From an uncultured Phocaeicola sp. (GTDB lineage Bacteria; Bacteroidota; Bacteroidia; Bacteroidales; Bacteroidaceae): a stretch of DNA of 38,772 nt. Position 1 is the stretch's first letter. Each line of letters opens with the position of its first letter. Below the pieces are notes generated by a model that saw only the letters and a program-made list of their open reading frames with translations, made no database searches and was not told where the DNA came from. The DNA lies in the NCBI GenBank assembly GCA_944322395.1, contig CALUPA010000019.1, positions 1-38,772 of the forward strand, in the 5' to 3' direction. Below are positions 8,123 to 16,933 of this stretch, one piece after another. The position numbers were made by a program, and so were the translations under genes.

Positions 8123-9148
8123 ATGGAAGATCAGTTTGATATAAGAGATTATAAGCCTACAGGGAAGGAACGCGATTTCGAAAATGCTCTTCGTCCGTTA
8201 CAGTTCGAGGATTTCAGCGGACAGGACAAGGTGGTAGATAATCTGCGTATATTCGTAAAGGCTGCAAGACTAAGGGCTGAGGCTCTGGACCATGTGTTGC
8301 TTCACGGGCCTCCGGGATTGGGAAAGACTACATTGAGTAATATCATTGCAAACGAGCTTGGAGTAGGTTTCAAGGTTACATCCGGTCCTGTACTTGATAA
8401 ACCTGGTGACTTGGCAGGGGTACTGACCAGTCTGGAACCTAATGACGTGTTGTTTATCGATGAGATACACCGTCTGAGTCCGGTTGTCGAGGAGTTCCTG
8501 TATTCTGCTATGGAAGATTATCGTATAGACATAATGATAGATAAGGGGCCATCGGCACGAAGTATACAGCTTGATTTGAATCCTTTTACTCTTGTGGGAG
8601 CAACTACACGTAGCGGATTGCTTACTGCGCCACTTAGAGCCAGATTTGGTATAAACCTTCACTTGGAGTATTATGATGAGAATGTATTGTCGCGCATAGT
8701 TATGCGTTCGGCTGGTATTCTCGGAGTGACATGCGATGTTGAGGCCGCCGGTGAGATTGCGTCAAGAAGCCGTGGAACACCTCGTATAGCGAATGCCTTG
8801 CTCAGAAGAGTGCGCGATTTTGCACAGGTAAAGGGCAACGGGCATATCGATCTTAAGATTGCGAAGTATGCACTTGAAGCTTTGAACATAGACCGTTATG
8901 GACTAGACGAGATAGATAACAAGATTCTTTGTACTATTATTGACAAGTTCAAGGGTGGACCCGTAGGGCTTACTACAATTGCTACTGCTTTGGGTGAAGA
9001 TCCGGGTACTCTGGAGGAAGTGTACGAACCTTTCCTTATAAAAGAGGGTTTCCTGAAGCGTACTCCGCGTGGTCGTGAAGTGACAGAATTGGCATACAAA
9101 CATCTTGGAAGGAGTATCTGGCAACAGGAGAAAACACTTTTTGATTAG
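8123..9148 (+). CDS. ruvB: Holliday junction branch migration helicase RuvB
   Basis: AAA+ motor of the RuvAB complex, which drives branch migration of Holliday junctions in recombination and repair. The 341 residues are full length for the family. Walker A is [10 protein letters not shown] (61-70), Walker B is LFIDEIH (109-115), and sensor 1 lies in LVGATTR with the sensor 2/arginine segment in [14 protein letters not shown]. The C-terminal winged helix ends with [17 protein letters not shown], the DNA-binding tail typical of RuvB. The flippase gene follows after 36 nt and is probably co-transcribed. ruvA and ruvC are not in the window. Confidence 0.98.
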   Translation: MEDQFDIRDYKPTGKERDFENALRPLQFEDFSGQDKVVDNLRIFVKAARLRAEALDHVLLHGPPGLGKTTLSNIIANELGVGFKVTSGPVLDKPGDLAGVLTSLEPNDVLFIDEIHRLSPVVEEFLYSAMEDYRIDIMIDKGPSARSIQLDLNPFTLVGATTRSGLLTAPLRARFGINLHLEYYDENVLSRIVMRSAGILGVTCDVEAAGEIASRSRGTPRIANALLRRVRDFAQVKGNGHIDLKIAKYALEALNIDRYGLDEIDNKILCTIIDKFKGGPVGLTTIATALGEDPGTLEEVYEPFLIKEGFLKRTPRGREVTELAYKHLGRSIWQQEKTLFD

Positions 9149-9184
9149 CTCTTAATTTTTAATTCTTAATTATTAATTACCAAC

Positions 9185-10666
9185 GTGTCACTAGTTAAAG
9201 ATACAGCGATTTACGGATTGAGCAGTATAGTAGGGCGTTTCCTCAACTATCTGCTCGTTCCGTTATATACGGCAGTCCTTTCGGCAGAGTCGGGAGGATA
9301 CGGAGTAGTGTCGAATGTATATGCATATACGGCACTGATACTTGTGTTCCTTACATTCGGTTTGGAAACTGGTTTTTTCCGCTTTGCAAACAAGTCTGAA
9401 GAAGATCCTGTAACGGTTTTCTCGAATACTTCCCTTTTTGTGGGAGGCCTTTCATCGCTTTTTGTTATTCTGGGTTTGATATTTTTAGAGCCTATATCAC
9501 AATTTCTTGAATATCCCGACCATAAGGACTATGTCGGGATGATGATGATGGTTGTGGCCCTTGATTCATTTCTCTGCATTCCTTTCGCATGGCTAAGATA
9601 TAAGAAAAAGCCTGTAAAGTTTGCTTCAATCAAACTTTTCAATATCATTGGCAATATTGTCCTGAATCTTTTTTTTCTTCTTCTTTGTCCATGGTTGAAC
9701 GAACATGTACCTTCATTGGTTTCATGGTTTTATAATCCGGACTATCTGGTGGGGTATATATTTGTATCGAATCTGATAATGTCGGCAGTTCAGGTGCTGT
9801 TCTTCATTCCGGAGTTGAAACAGTTATCTTTAAAGCCTGACTTTGCTCTTCAGAAACGTATGTTGGGCTATTCCTTCCCGATACTGATATTCGGAGTGGT
9901 GGGAATATTGAATCAGACTGTAGACAAGATGATATATCCTTTCCTTTATGATGACCGCCAGGAGGGACTTGTACAATTGGGTATATATAGTGCTACAAGT
10001 AAGGTTGCAATGATTATGGCAATGTTTACCCAGGCTTTCAGATATGCGTATGAGCCATTTGTGTTTGGCAATAGCAATAAGAAGGACAGCACATCATCAT
10101 ATGCCGGAGCTATGAAGTATTTCTTTATTTTCTCTCTACTGGCATTTCTGGCTGTTATGTTCTATATGGATATTCTGAAGTATATGGTGGCTCCGGATTA
10201 TTGGGAAGGCCTTAGTGTAGTTGCCATAGTTATGGGGGCGGAGATACTGAAAGGAATCTATTTCAATCTTTCATTCTGGTATAAGTTGATTGACGAAACG
10301 CGATGGGGAGCATATTTCTCGCTTATGGGATGTGCGGTGATACTTATACTTAATATATGGTTAGTGCCGCAATACGGTTATCTGGCTTCGGCATGGGCAT
10401 CGGTGGCTGGCTACGGACTTATTACCGTCCTGTCGTATTTCATAGGTCAGAAAAAATATCCTGTGGCTTATCCTATAAAAGAAATGTTCGTCTATCTGGC
10501 TTTCGCGGCAGTGCTTTATGTAGTGTCAATTTATATTTATCCTGAGAATACAATGTTGCGTATTGCTTTCAGGACATTATTGCTGGCATTATTTGTTGCA
10601 TATATCATAAAAAAAGATTTACCTTTGAGAAGTATTCCTGTTATTAACCGATTTATAAAGAAATAG
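9185..10666 (+). CDS. Polysaccharide flippase-like membrane protein (Wzx/MATE-related)
   Basis: The 493-aa protein is built almost entirely of hydrophobic segments, about 12-14 transmembrane helices. Its start, LVKDTAIYGLSSIVGRFLNYLLVPLYT, is characteristic of the oligosaccharide flippase/polysaccharide biosynthesis protein family, which moves lipid-linked sugars across the inner membrane. GTG at 9185 is the only sensible start; no in-frame ATG gives a complete first helix. It lies 36 nt after ruvB and 2 nt before the DUF389 gene, so these form one likely operon. No glycosyltransferases are nearby, so the substrate is unknown. Confidence 0.85.
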   Translation: MSLVKDTAIYGLSSIVGRFLNYLLVPLYTAVLSAESGGYGVVSNVYAYTALILVFLTFGLETGFFRFANKSEEDPVTVFSNTSLFVGGLSSLFVILGLIFLEPISQFLEYPDHKDYVGMMMMVVALDSFLCIPFAWLRYKKKPVKFASIKLFNIIGNIVLNLFFLLLCPWLNEHVPSLVSWFYNPDYLVGYIFVSNLIMSAVQVLFFIPELKQLSLKPDFALQKRMLGYSFPILIFGVVGILNQTVDKMIYPFLYDDRQEGLVQLGIYSATSKVAMIMAMFTQAFRYAYEPFVFGNSNKKDSTSSYAGAMKYFFIFSLLAFLAVMFYMDILKYMVAPDYWEGLSVVAIVMGAEILKGIYFNLSFWYKLIDETRWGAYFSLMGCAVILILNIWLVPQYGYLASAWASVAGYGLITVLSYFIGQKKYPVAYPIKEMFVYLAFAAVLYVVSIYIYPENTMLRIAFRTLLLALFVAYIIKKDLPLRSIPVINRFIKK

Positions 10667-10668
10667 CT

Positions 10669-12039
10669 ATGGAACTTAACAACAGAAAGAAGTATCTGAT
10701 AAGAAAGTTTTATGACGATTATCTGGACTTGAACAAAAGTATGGAGGATGAACAACTCACGGTTGAAAGCATCCGCAATGGAGTGGAATTCCGGGGGGCA
10801 AATCTGTGGATTCTTGTATTTGCCACTTTTATAGCGTCTTTGGGACTTAATGTCAATTCTACTGCTGTAATTATTGGTGCCATGTTGATTTCCCCTCTTA
10901 TGGGACCTATCATGGGTGTGGGACTTGCTATTGGTATCAATGACTTTGAACTGATGAAACGTTCTCTGAAGAGTTATTTTATTGCTACTGTATTCAGCGT
11001 CACAACTGCTACTATATATTTTGCATTTACTCCGCTTGATGAGGTACAGTCAGAGTTATTGGCACGTACTTCTCCTACTATATACGATGTTTTCATAGCC
11101 TTGGTCGGTGGTTTGGCTGGTATAGTGGCTGTGGCTACTAAGGAGAAAGGAAACGTAATACCTGGTGTAGCTATTGCTACTGCGTTGATGCCTCCGCTTT
11201 GTACTGCTGGTTTTGGTTTGGCTACGGGTAATCTATTGTATTTTTTAGGTGCTTTTTATCTATATTTTATTAACTCTGTGTTCATAAGTCTTGCCACTTT
11301 TCTTGGTGTGCGTTTTATGAAGTTCAAACATAAGGAGTTTGTTGATAAGAATCGTGAGAAGCTTGTCCGTAAATATATAGTTGCTATAGCCCTTGTAACT
11401 ATGTGCCCGGCTATCTACCTTACATATGGAATAGTGAAGGAAACATTCTATCAGAGTGCAGCCAATGACTATATCACAGAAGAACTCCAGTTCCCTAATT
11501 CACAAATCTTGAGTAGAGAAATATCATACCATAAACGCGAGATTAGAGTGGTTATGGTAGGTAGTGAAGTATCTGAGGAACAGATAGCTTCTGCAGAAAG
11601 AAAACTGGAAAAATACAATCTTAAGAATACCAAGCTGGTATTATTCCAGGGAGTGAACAACGGCGATATGGATATCAGTAATATCAAATCGATGGTAATG
11701 GAGGATTTCTATAAGAAGAGTGAGCAGAAATTGGCTCAACAGCAGCGTGAGATAGATTCTCTGAGGACCCAACTTGATATATATACTCGTAGTGGACAGG
11801 CCGATACCAGGTTGGGAGGAGAAATGAAAGCTTTGTTTGGAGGAATAAAGTCAGTGGCATTGTCACGTAGTATTCGTTTGGAACTTGACAGCCTGAAACC
11901 TGATACATTGACTTTTGCGATTTTGCAATGTAGCAAGACACCTTCGCCTGCAGAGAAGAAGCGTATGGCAGATTGGCTTAAGGCTCGTACTAATGCGAAA
12001 AAACTGGAATTAATAGTTATGGGAAATACTACAAAGTGA
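10669..12039 (+). CDS. DUF389 (TIGR00341-type) membrane protein
   Basis: The 456-aa protein has a soluble N-terminus of ~45 residues. It is followed by several transmembrane helices in the conserved DUF389 core (VNSTAVIIGAMLISPLMGPI; VAIATALMPPLCTAGFGLA). A C-terminal soluble part after residue ~265 includes a short coiled coil (~350-370, EQKLAQQQREIDSL). The last ~80 residues (LQCSKTPSPAEKKRMADWLKAR) resemble a small periplasmic domain. The family is widespread in bacteria and its function is not established. The start codon is 2 nt after the flippase stop, which implies translational coupling. Confidence 0.88.
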   Translation: MELNNRKKYLIRKFYDDYLDLNKSMEDEQLTVESIRNGVEFRGANLWILVFATFIASLGLNVNSTAVIIGAMLISPLMGPIMGVGLAIGINDFELMKRSLKSYFIATVFSVTTATIYFAFTPLDEVQSELLARTSPTIYDVFIALVGGLAGIVAVATKEKGNVIPGVAIATALMPPLCTAGFGLATGNLLYFLGAFYLYFINSVFISLATFLGVRFMKFKHKEFVDKNREKLVRKYIVAIALVTMCPAIYLTYGIVKETFYQSAANDYITEELQFPNSQILSREISYHKREIRVVMVGSEVSEEQIASAERKLEKYNLKNTKLVLFQGVNNGDMDISNIKSMVMEDFYKKSEQKLAQQQREIDSLRTQLDIYTRSGQADTRLGGEMKALFGGIKSVALSRSIRLELDSLKPDTLTFAILQCSKTPSPAEKKRMADWLKARTNAKKLELIVMGNTTK

Positions 12040-12053
12040 TATAGCATAAAAAA

Positions 12054-12102
12054 AAGCACATAGTAATGCATTTCTCAATGTATTATTTGTGCTTCTTCTT
12101 TT
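12054..12102 (+). terminator. Terminator of the ruvB-flippase-DUF389 operon
   Basis: AAGCACA (12054-12060) pairs with TGTGCTT (12088-12094), and further imperfect pairing (TAGTAATGCA with TGTATTA) extends the stem. A T-rich tail follows. An A-run upstream suggests some activity on the other strand too, where it would serve the tRNA gene. Confidence 0.75.
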
Positions 12103-12141
12103 ATGCATAATATATGCATTCATTTATTGGACTTTCTTTCG

Positions 12142-12213
12142 TACCCTCGAGGGGAATCGAACCCCTATCTAAAGTTTAGGAAACTTCTATTCTATCCGTT
12201 GAACTACAAGGGC
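12142..12213 (-). tRNA. tRNA-Arg (anticodon CCT)
   Basis: On the minus strand the cloverleaf is complete in 72 nt. The acceptor is GCCCTTG/CGAGGGT with discriminator A, the D-stem is GTTC/GAAT, and the anticodon stem is GAAGT/ACTTT. The loop TTCCTAA gives anticodon CCT (decodes AGG), and the T-arm is AGGGG-TTCGATT-CCCCT. No CCA is encoded. Confidence 0.95.
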
Positions 12214-12386
12214 GGTTAAAACCTAGTATATAGCAAATGTTTTTTCAAATGCTTTGCAAAAATACATCTTTTTACCGATTATGCAATAATTTATGTGAAA
12301 AAAAACTATGCAGTATACCTTTTGTAAAAAAATATCCGCATTTAATTGTTTTTTTGAAAGAAGTTTTACATTTTTGCAGACATTAA

Positions 12387-12394
12387 TATTTTTG
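12387..12394 (+). promoter_or_regulatory. Candidate -7 element of the korAB operon
   Basis: TATTTTTG fits TAnnTTTG. TTTT at 12364-12367 lies 19 nt upstream as a weak -33. The start would fall about 15 nt before the korA ATG. The region is T-rich, so chance matches are likely. Confidence 0.35.
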
Positions 12395-12415
12395 AAAATT
12401 TAAAATAGCAACATT

Positions 12416-14269
12416 ATGGCAGAAGAAATAACAGTCAAGGAGATTGATGAAGTGGTAGTACGCTTCTCAGGAGACTCTGGCGACGGTATGCAGTTGGCCG
12501 GAAATATGTTTTCCAATATATCAGCAACCGAGGGAAACGACATCAGTACATTTCCTGATTATCCTGCAGATATCCGCGCTCCACAGGGTTCGCTTACCGG
12601 AGTGTCTGGCTTTCAGGTACATATAGGTTCAGACAAGGTTTACACTCCGGGCGACAAATGTGACGTACTTGTTGCAATGAATCCGGCTGCACTTAAAACA
12701 CAATACAAATTCTGTAAACCACAGTCGGTTATTATTATTGATACAGATTCGTTTACGAAACGTGATTTGGAGAAAGCCCAATTCCAACTGGAGAATCCTT
12801 TCTCTGAGTTGGGAATAAAGAATGAAGTGGTTGAGGCTTCCATCACAACTATGTGTAAGGAATGTCTTAAGGATAGTGGATTGGATAACAAATCTATCTT
12901 GCGTACCAAGAATATGTTTGCTCTTGGATTGGTTTGCTGGCTTTTCCAGAGAGACGTGAAAATTGGAGAAAAGATTTTGCGCGAGAAGTTTGCAAAGAAA
13001 CCTGAGATAGCTGAAGCGAATGTACAGGTATTGTATGCGGGTTACCAGTTCGGCGCCAATACACATGCATCTGTCTCTATGAGTTACAGAGTACCTTCAA
13101 AGAATCAAAAAGCCCATGGCCGTTATATGGATATAAATGGTAATAAGGCTACATCATACGGACTTATTGCAGCTGCAGAAAAAGCCGGATTGCAGTTGTA
13201 TTTGGGATCATATCCTATTACTCCGGCTACAGATATACTTCACGAATTGGCAAAGCATAAATCACTGGGAGTTAAGACAGTTCAGTGCGAAGATGAAATT
13301 GCTGGATGTGCTTCGGCTGTAGGAGCTGCATTTGCAGGAGCATTGGCCGTAACATCTACTTCGGGTCCTGGAGTATGTCTTAAGAGTGAGGCTATGAACT
13401 TGGCTGTAATTGCCGAATTACCTTTGGTCATCGTAAATGTACAGCGTGGAGGTCCATCTACCGGTTTGCCAACCAAGTCGGAACAGACAGACCTTCTTCA
13501 GGCACTGTACGGACGTAATGGCGAGAGTCCTATGCCTGTTATTGCTGCGTCATCGCCTACAGATTGTTTCGATGCCGCATATACAGCATGTAAGATAGCT
13601 TTGGAGCATATGACTCCTGTGGTTCTCCTTACTGATGCTTATATTGCAAACGGTTCTGCTGCATGGAAGCTTCCTGACCTGAATGAATATCCGGCTATCA
13701 ATCCTCCATACGTAACTCCTGATATGGCTTCATACTGGACTCCGTTCCTGCGTAATTATGAAACAGGTGTACGTTATTGGGCAAAACCTGGTACAGAAGG
13801 CTTTATGCACCGTATCGGAGGTCTGGAGAAGAGCAGCGAGACAGGAGCTATCTCTACAGAACCGGAAAACCATCATCTCATGACACAGTTGCGTGCGGAA
13901 AAAGTTGCAAAGATTGCCGATACACTTCCATTACTCGAAGTAGAGGGAGCTGAGGATGCAGATTTGCTGATTGTTGGTTTCGGTGGAACATACGGTCATC
14001 TTCATTCTGCTATGGATATATTGAATGCCAATGGTAAGAAGGCTGCCCTTGCACACTTCCGTTTCATCAATCCGCTTCCTAAGAACACAGAAGAAATTCT
14101 TCGCAAATACAAGAAGATAGTAGTAGCGGAACAGAATATGGGACAGTTTGCAGGTTATCTGCGCATGAAGATTGAGGGATTGCATTTACATCAGTTTAAC
14201 CAGGTAAAAGGTCAGCCATTCGTAGTACAGGAACTGGTTGACGCTTTCACTAAAATAATGGAGGAATAA
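12416..14269 (+). CDS. korA: 2-oxoglutarate:ferredoxin oxidoreductase, alpha subunit with fused gamma domain
   Basis: With KorB it oxidatively decarboxylates a 2-oxoacid (2-oxoglutarate by family) to the acyl-CoA, passing electrons to ferredoxin in the anaerobic cytoplasm. In the 617 aa, residues ~8-195 are the gamma domain (RFSGDSGDGMQLAGNMF). Residues ~220-580 are the alpha/pyrimidine domain, with YPITPATDILHELA and the TSTSGPGVCLKSEAMNLA segment. A C-terminal transketolase-like part follows (LIVGFGGTYGHLHSAMD; VVAEQNMGQFAGYLR). korB starts 3 nt after its stop codon, so the two are coupled. Whether the natural substrate is 2-oxoglutarate or another 2-oxoacid cannot be fixed by reading. Confidence 0.93.
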   Translation: MAEEITVKEIDEVVVRFSGDSGDGMQLAGNMFSNISATEGNDISTFPDYPADIRAPQGSLTGVSGFQVHIGSDKVYTPGDKCDVLVAMNPAALKTQYKFCKPQSVIIIDTDSFTKRDLEKAQFQLENPFSELGIKNEVVEASITTMCKECLKDSGLDNKSILRTKNMFALGLVCWLFQRDVKIGEKILREKFAKKPEIAEANVQVLYAGYQFGANTHASVSMSYRVPSKNQKAHGRYMDINGNKATSYGLIAAAEKAGLQLYLGSYPITPATDILHELAKHKSLGVKTVQCEDEIAGCASAVGAAFAGALAVTSTSGPGVCLKSEAMNLAVIAELPLVIVNVQRGGPSTGLPTKSEQTDLLQALYGRNGESPMPVIAASSPTDCFDAAYTACKIALEHMTPVVLLTDAYIANGSAAWKLPDLNEYPAINPPYVTPDMASYWTPFLRNYETGVRYWAKPGTEGFMHRIGGLEKSSETGAISTEPENHHLMTQLRAEKVAKIADTLPLLEVEGAEDADLLIVGFGGTYGHLHSAMDILNANGKKAALAHFRFINPLPKNTEEILRKYKKIVVAEQNMGQFAGYLRMKIEGLHLHQFNQVKGQPFVVQELVDAFTKIMEE

Positions 14270-14272
14270 TCT

Positions 14273-15280
14273 ATGAGCGAATCAAAATATACAGCAGCCG
14301 ATTATAAATCAGGACAGCCACGTTGGTGTCCGGGATGTGGCGACCATGCCTTCCTTAATTCATTCCACAAGGCATTGGCAGAGATAGGAACAGCACCTAA
14401 GGATATAGCTGTTATTTCCGGTATCGGATGTTCTTCACGTCTGCCTTATTATATGAATACTTACGGAATGCACACCATTCACGGACGTGCAGCAGCAATA
14501 GCTACCGGAGTGAAAGTAGCCAATCCGTCGCTTACAGTATGGCAGATTTCGGGTGATGGAGATGGTCTTGCCATCGGTGGTAATCATTTCATACATGCTA
14601 TTCGCCGTAATGTGGATATAAACATTATACTTCTTAATAACCGTATTTACGGACTTACCAAAGGACAGTATTCACCTACTTCTGAAAGAGGATTTGTCAG
14701 CAAGTCATCCCCTTACGGAACAGTGGAAGATCCGTTCCGTCCTGCAGAACTTTGTTTCGGTGCACGTGGGCGCTTCTTTGCACGTTGTGCAGCTGTTGAT
14801 GGCAATCCGTCTGTAGAGGTTCTTAAAGCCGCTGAGAAACATAAGGGTACATCTGTAGTGGAAGTGCTTCAGAACTGTGTGATATTTAACGATGGAACAC
14901 ACAATGCCATAGCAAAGAAAGAAGACCGCGAACGTAATGCCATCTATCTGGAACACGGAAAGCCGATGCTGTTCGGTCCTAACAAGGAATTCGGACTGAT
15001 GCAGGAAGGTTTCGGCCTTAAGGTGGTCAAACTGGGTGAAAACGGAATAACAGAGAAAGATATTCTGGTGCATGATGCCCACTGTATGGACAATACCCTT
15101 CAGCTGAAGTTAGCTCTTATGGAAGGTCCGGACTTCCCTATAGCATTAGGTGTGATTCGTGACGTTGAAGCTCCTACATATGAACAGGCTGTAGAAGAGC
15201 AGATAAAAGAAGTTTCAGAAAAGAAGAAATACCACAATTTTGCGGAGCTTCTTGATACTAACGATACTTGGGAAATTTAA
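14273..15280 (+). CDS. korB: 2-oxoglutarate:ferredoxin oxidoreductase, beta subunit
   Basis: Thiamine-diphosphate subunit of the KorAB enzyme. The 335 aa carry the family start RWCPGCGDHAF (Cys19 and Cys22 in CPGC). The TPP/Mg site is GDGDGLAIGGNHF (~94-106), followed by NIILLNNRIYGLTKGQYSPTS. The length is normal for a beta subunit without its own ferredoxin domain. It is coupled to korA by a 3-nt gap and ends at a shared bidirectional terminator facing the GH51 gene. Confidence 0.94.
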   Translation: MSESKYTAADYKSGQPRWCPGCGDHAFLNSFHKALAEIGTAPKDIAVISGIGCSSRLPYYMNTYGMHTIHGRAAAIATGVKVANPSLTVWQISGDGDGLAIGGNHFIHAIRRNVDINIILLNNRIYGLTKGQYSPTSERGFVSKSSPYGTVEDPFRPAELCFGARGRFFARCAAVDGNPSVEVLKAAEKHKGTSVVEVLQNCVIFNDGTHNAIAKKEDRERNAIYLEHGKPMLFGPNKEFGLMQEGFGLKVVKLGENGITEKDILVHDAHCMDNTLQLKLALMEGPDFPIALGVIRDVEAPTYEQAVEEQIKEVSEKKKYHNFAELLDTNDTWEI

Positions 15281-15311
15281 TTTTTAATCAGCTAGAAAAC
15301 GTTTGGACGTT

Positions 15312-15356
15312 AAAAAACTCATTGTCAATCCTACTAGGATGGCAATGAGTTTTTTT
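15312..15356. terminator. Bidirectional terminator between korB and the GH51 gene
   Basis: AAAAAACTCATTG (15312-15324) pairs with CAATGAGTTTTTTT (15343-15356), and a small inner stem ATCCT/AGGAT lies in the loop. The A-run on one side and T-run on the other allow it to end both convergent transcripts. Confidence 0.9.
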
Positions 15357-15394
15357 ATAGGTTTAGGATATATTTTCTAAACTTATTGGAAACA

Positions 15395-16930
15395 TTATTT
15401 CAGTTCAAGTGTGACGATAGATTTTGCCGGCAGTTTCACTTTCAGTGTATTCTTGCTTATTTTTGCATCTTTGAACTCTTTAGGACAAACTGCGTCAGGA
15501 TTTTCAAAAGAGTTGTAATCATCAATCTTGTCAGAAGTCAGGATTCTTCCTGAAACACTCTTGATATTCATTCCGTCAAGTTTGATTGTAATTTCCTGTT
15601 CTTCATTCAAATCTACGTTTGACAGCGAGATGTGTGTCAGTCCGTCCTTTTGTGAAGCTGTTGCACTTACCATAGGTACTTTTCTGTTGTCTCTTACTAC
15701 CTTGTAGTTACATTCAAGATTCAATGGCAGATATGTTGCGTCCTGATGCACGTTGTACATCTCGAACACGTGATATGTAGGAGTAAGCACCATCTTGTCA
15801 TCTTTTGTAAGAATCATAGACTGAAGAACGTTTGCTATCTGTGCAATGTTTGTCATCTTAACGCGGTCTGTATATTTATGGAACACGTCGAGAGTAAGTG
15901 AAGCCACAAAAGCATCGCGCAGTGTGTTCTGCTGGTAAAGATGTCCTGGAACGGTTCCCGGTTCCTCATCCCACCATGTACCCCATTCGTCTACCATCAG
16001 GGCGATCTGTTTCTTAGGGTCATATTTGTCCATAATTGCTATGTGGCGTTTCAGTACATCTTCTATTTCAAGACACTTGCCCATTGTCCAGTAATAATCT
16101 TCGTTTGAGAATTTTGTAGCCGAACCTTTGCTGCCGGTCCATCCTGCCACTGTATAGTAGTGGAGCGACACTCCGTCCATTCTGTGGCCTATGTTCTGCA
16201 TAAGCACCTCAGTCCAGTTGTAGTCGTAGTCGCTTGCACCACTTGCAATCTTGAATAGTCTGTTTCCGTTATAGTTTCTGCAGTAAGTAGAATAACGGCG
16301 GTATAGGTCGGAGTAATATTCCGGACGCATATTTCCACCGCATCCCCAGCTTTCGTTTCCTACTCCGAAGTATTTCACTTTCCAAGGCTTTTCGCGTCCG
16401 TTTTCCTTACGCAGTTTTGCCATAGGGCTTCCCTGTTCTGCAGTCATGTATTCCACCCATTTTGCCATTTCTTCCACCGAGCCGCTACCCACGTTTCCGC
16501 TGATGTAAGGTTCGCATCCAAGCATTTCGCACAGGTTAAGGAATTCATGAGTACCGAAACTGTTGTCTTCTACCGTACCACCCCAGTTATTGTTTACCAT
16601 GCGCGGACGGTTTTCCTTAGGTCCGATACCGTCCATCCAGTGATATTCATCGGCAAAACATCCGCCCGGCCATCTTAGTACAGGCACTTTCAGCTTCTTC
16701 AAAGCCTCGAATACATCTGTCCTGTAACCTTTTATGTTAGGAATTTTAGAGTCTTCGCCTACCCAAAGTCCTCCGTATATACATGTACCTAGATGCTCTG
16801 CAAACTGACCGTATATTTCTTTAGGTATAATCTGGTTTCCTTTTTCAGGATATATTTCTATCGTAGCCTTCTGCTGTGCAAAAGCCGATACACTTGCCAT
16901 CATGGCAACTGATAAAATTATGTTCTTCAT
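15395..16930 (-). CDS. GH51 alpha-L-arabinofuranosidase (511 aa)
   Basis: Removes terminal alpha-L-arabinofuranose from arabino-oligosaccharides, probably in the periplasm. It has a signal peptide ending in SAFAQQ (residues 1-19). The GH51 start [34 protein letters not shown] is clear. The acid/base is Glu193 in [11 protein letters not shown] and the nucleophile is Glu315 in [11 protein letters not shown]. The C-terminal beta-sandwich ends with [13 protein letters not shown]. The ATG is 3 nt after the stop of the upstream second GH51 gene, so both are translated from one mRNA. The short compact type differs from its 658-aa neighbour, which suggests different linkage preferences. Confidence 0.94.
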   Translation of the reverse strand: MKNIILSVAMMASVSAFAQQKATIEIYPEKGNQIIPKEIYGQFAEHLGTCIYGGLWVGEDSKIPNIKGYRTDVFEALKKLKVPVLRWPGGCFADEYHWMDGIGPKENRPRMVNNNWGGTVEDNSFGTHEFLNLCEMLGCEPYISGNVGSGSVEEMAKWVEYMTAEQGSPMAKLRKENGREKPWKVKYFGVGNESWGCGGNMRPEYYSDLYRRYSTYCRNYNGNRLFKIASGASDYDYNWTEVLMQNIGHRMDGVSLHYYTVAGWTGSKGSATKFSNEDYYWTMGKCLEIEDVLKRHIAIMDKYDPKKQIALMVDEWGTWWDEEPGTVPGHLYQQNTLRDAFVASLTLDVFHKYTDRVKMTNIAQIANVLQSMILTKDDKMVLTPTYHVFEMYNVHQDATYLPLNLECNYKVVRDNRKVPMVSATASQKDGLTHISLSNVDLNEEQEITIKLDGMNIKSVSGRILTSDKIDDYNSFENPDAVCPKEFKDAKISKNTLKVKLPAKSIVTLELK

Positions 16931-16933
16931 AAA

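Noticed and set aside
9149..9184. AATT-rich direct repeats between ruvB and the flippase gene as a regulatory element
   Set aside because: Low-complexity TTAATT slippage is common in AT-rich gaps of this phylum and shows no dyad, T-tailed stem or promoter match.
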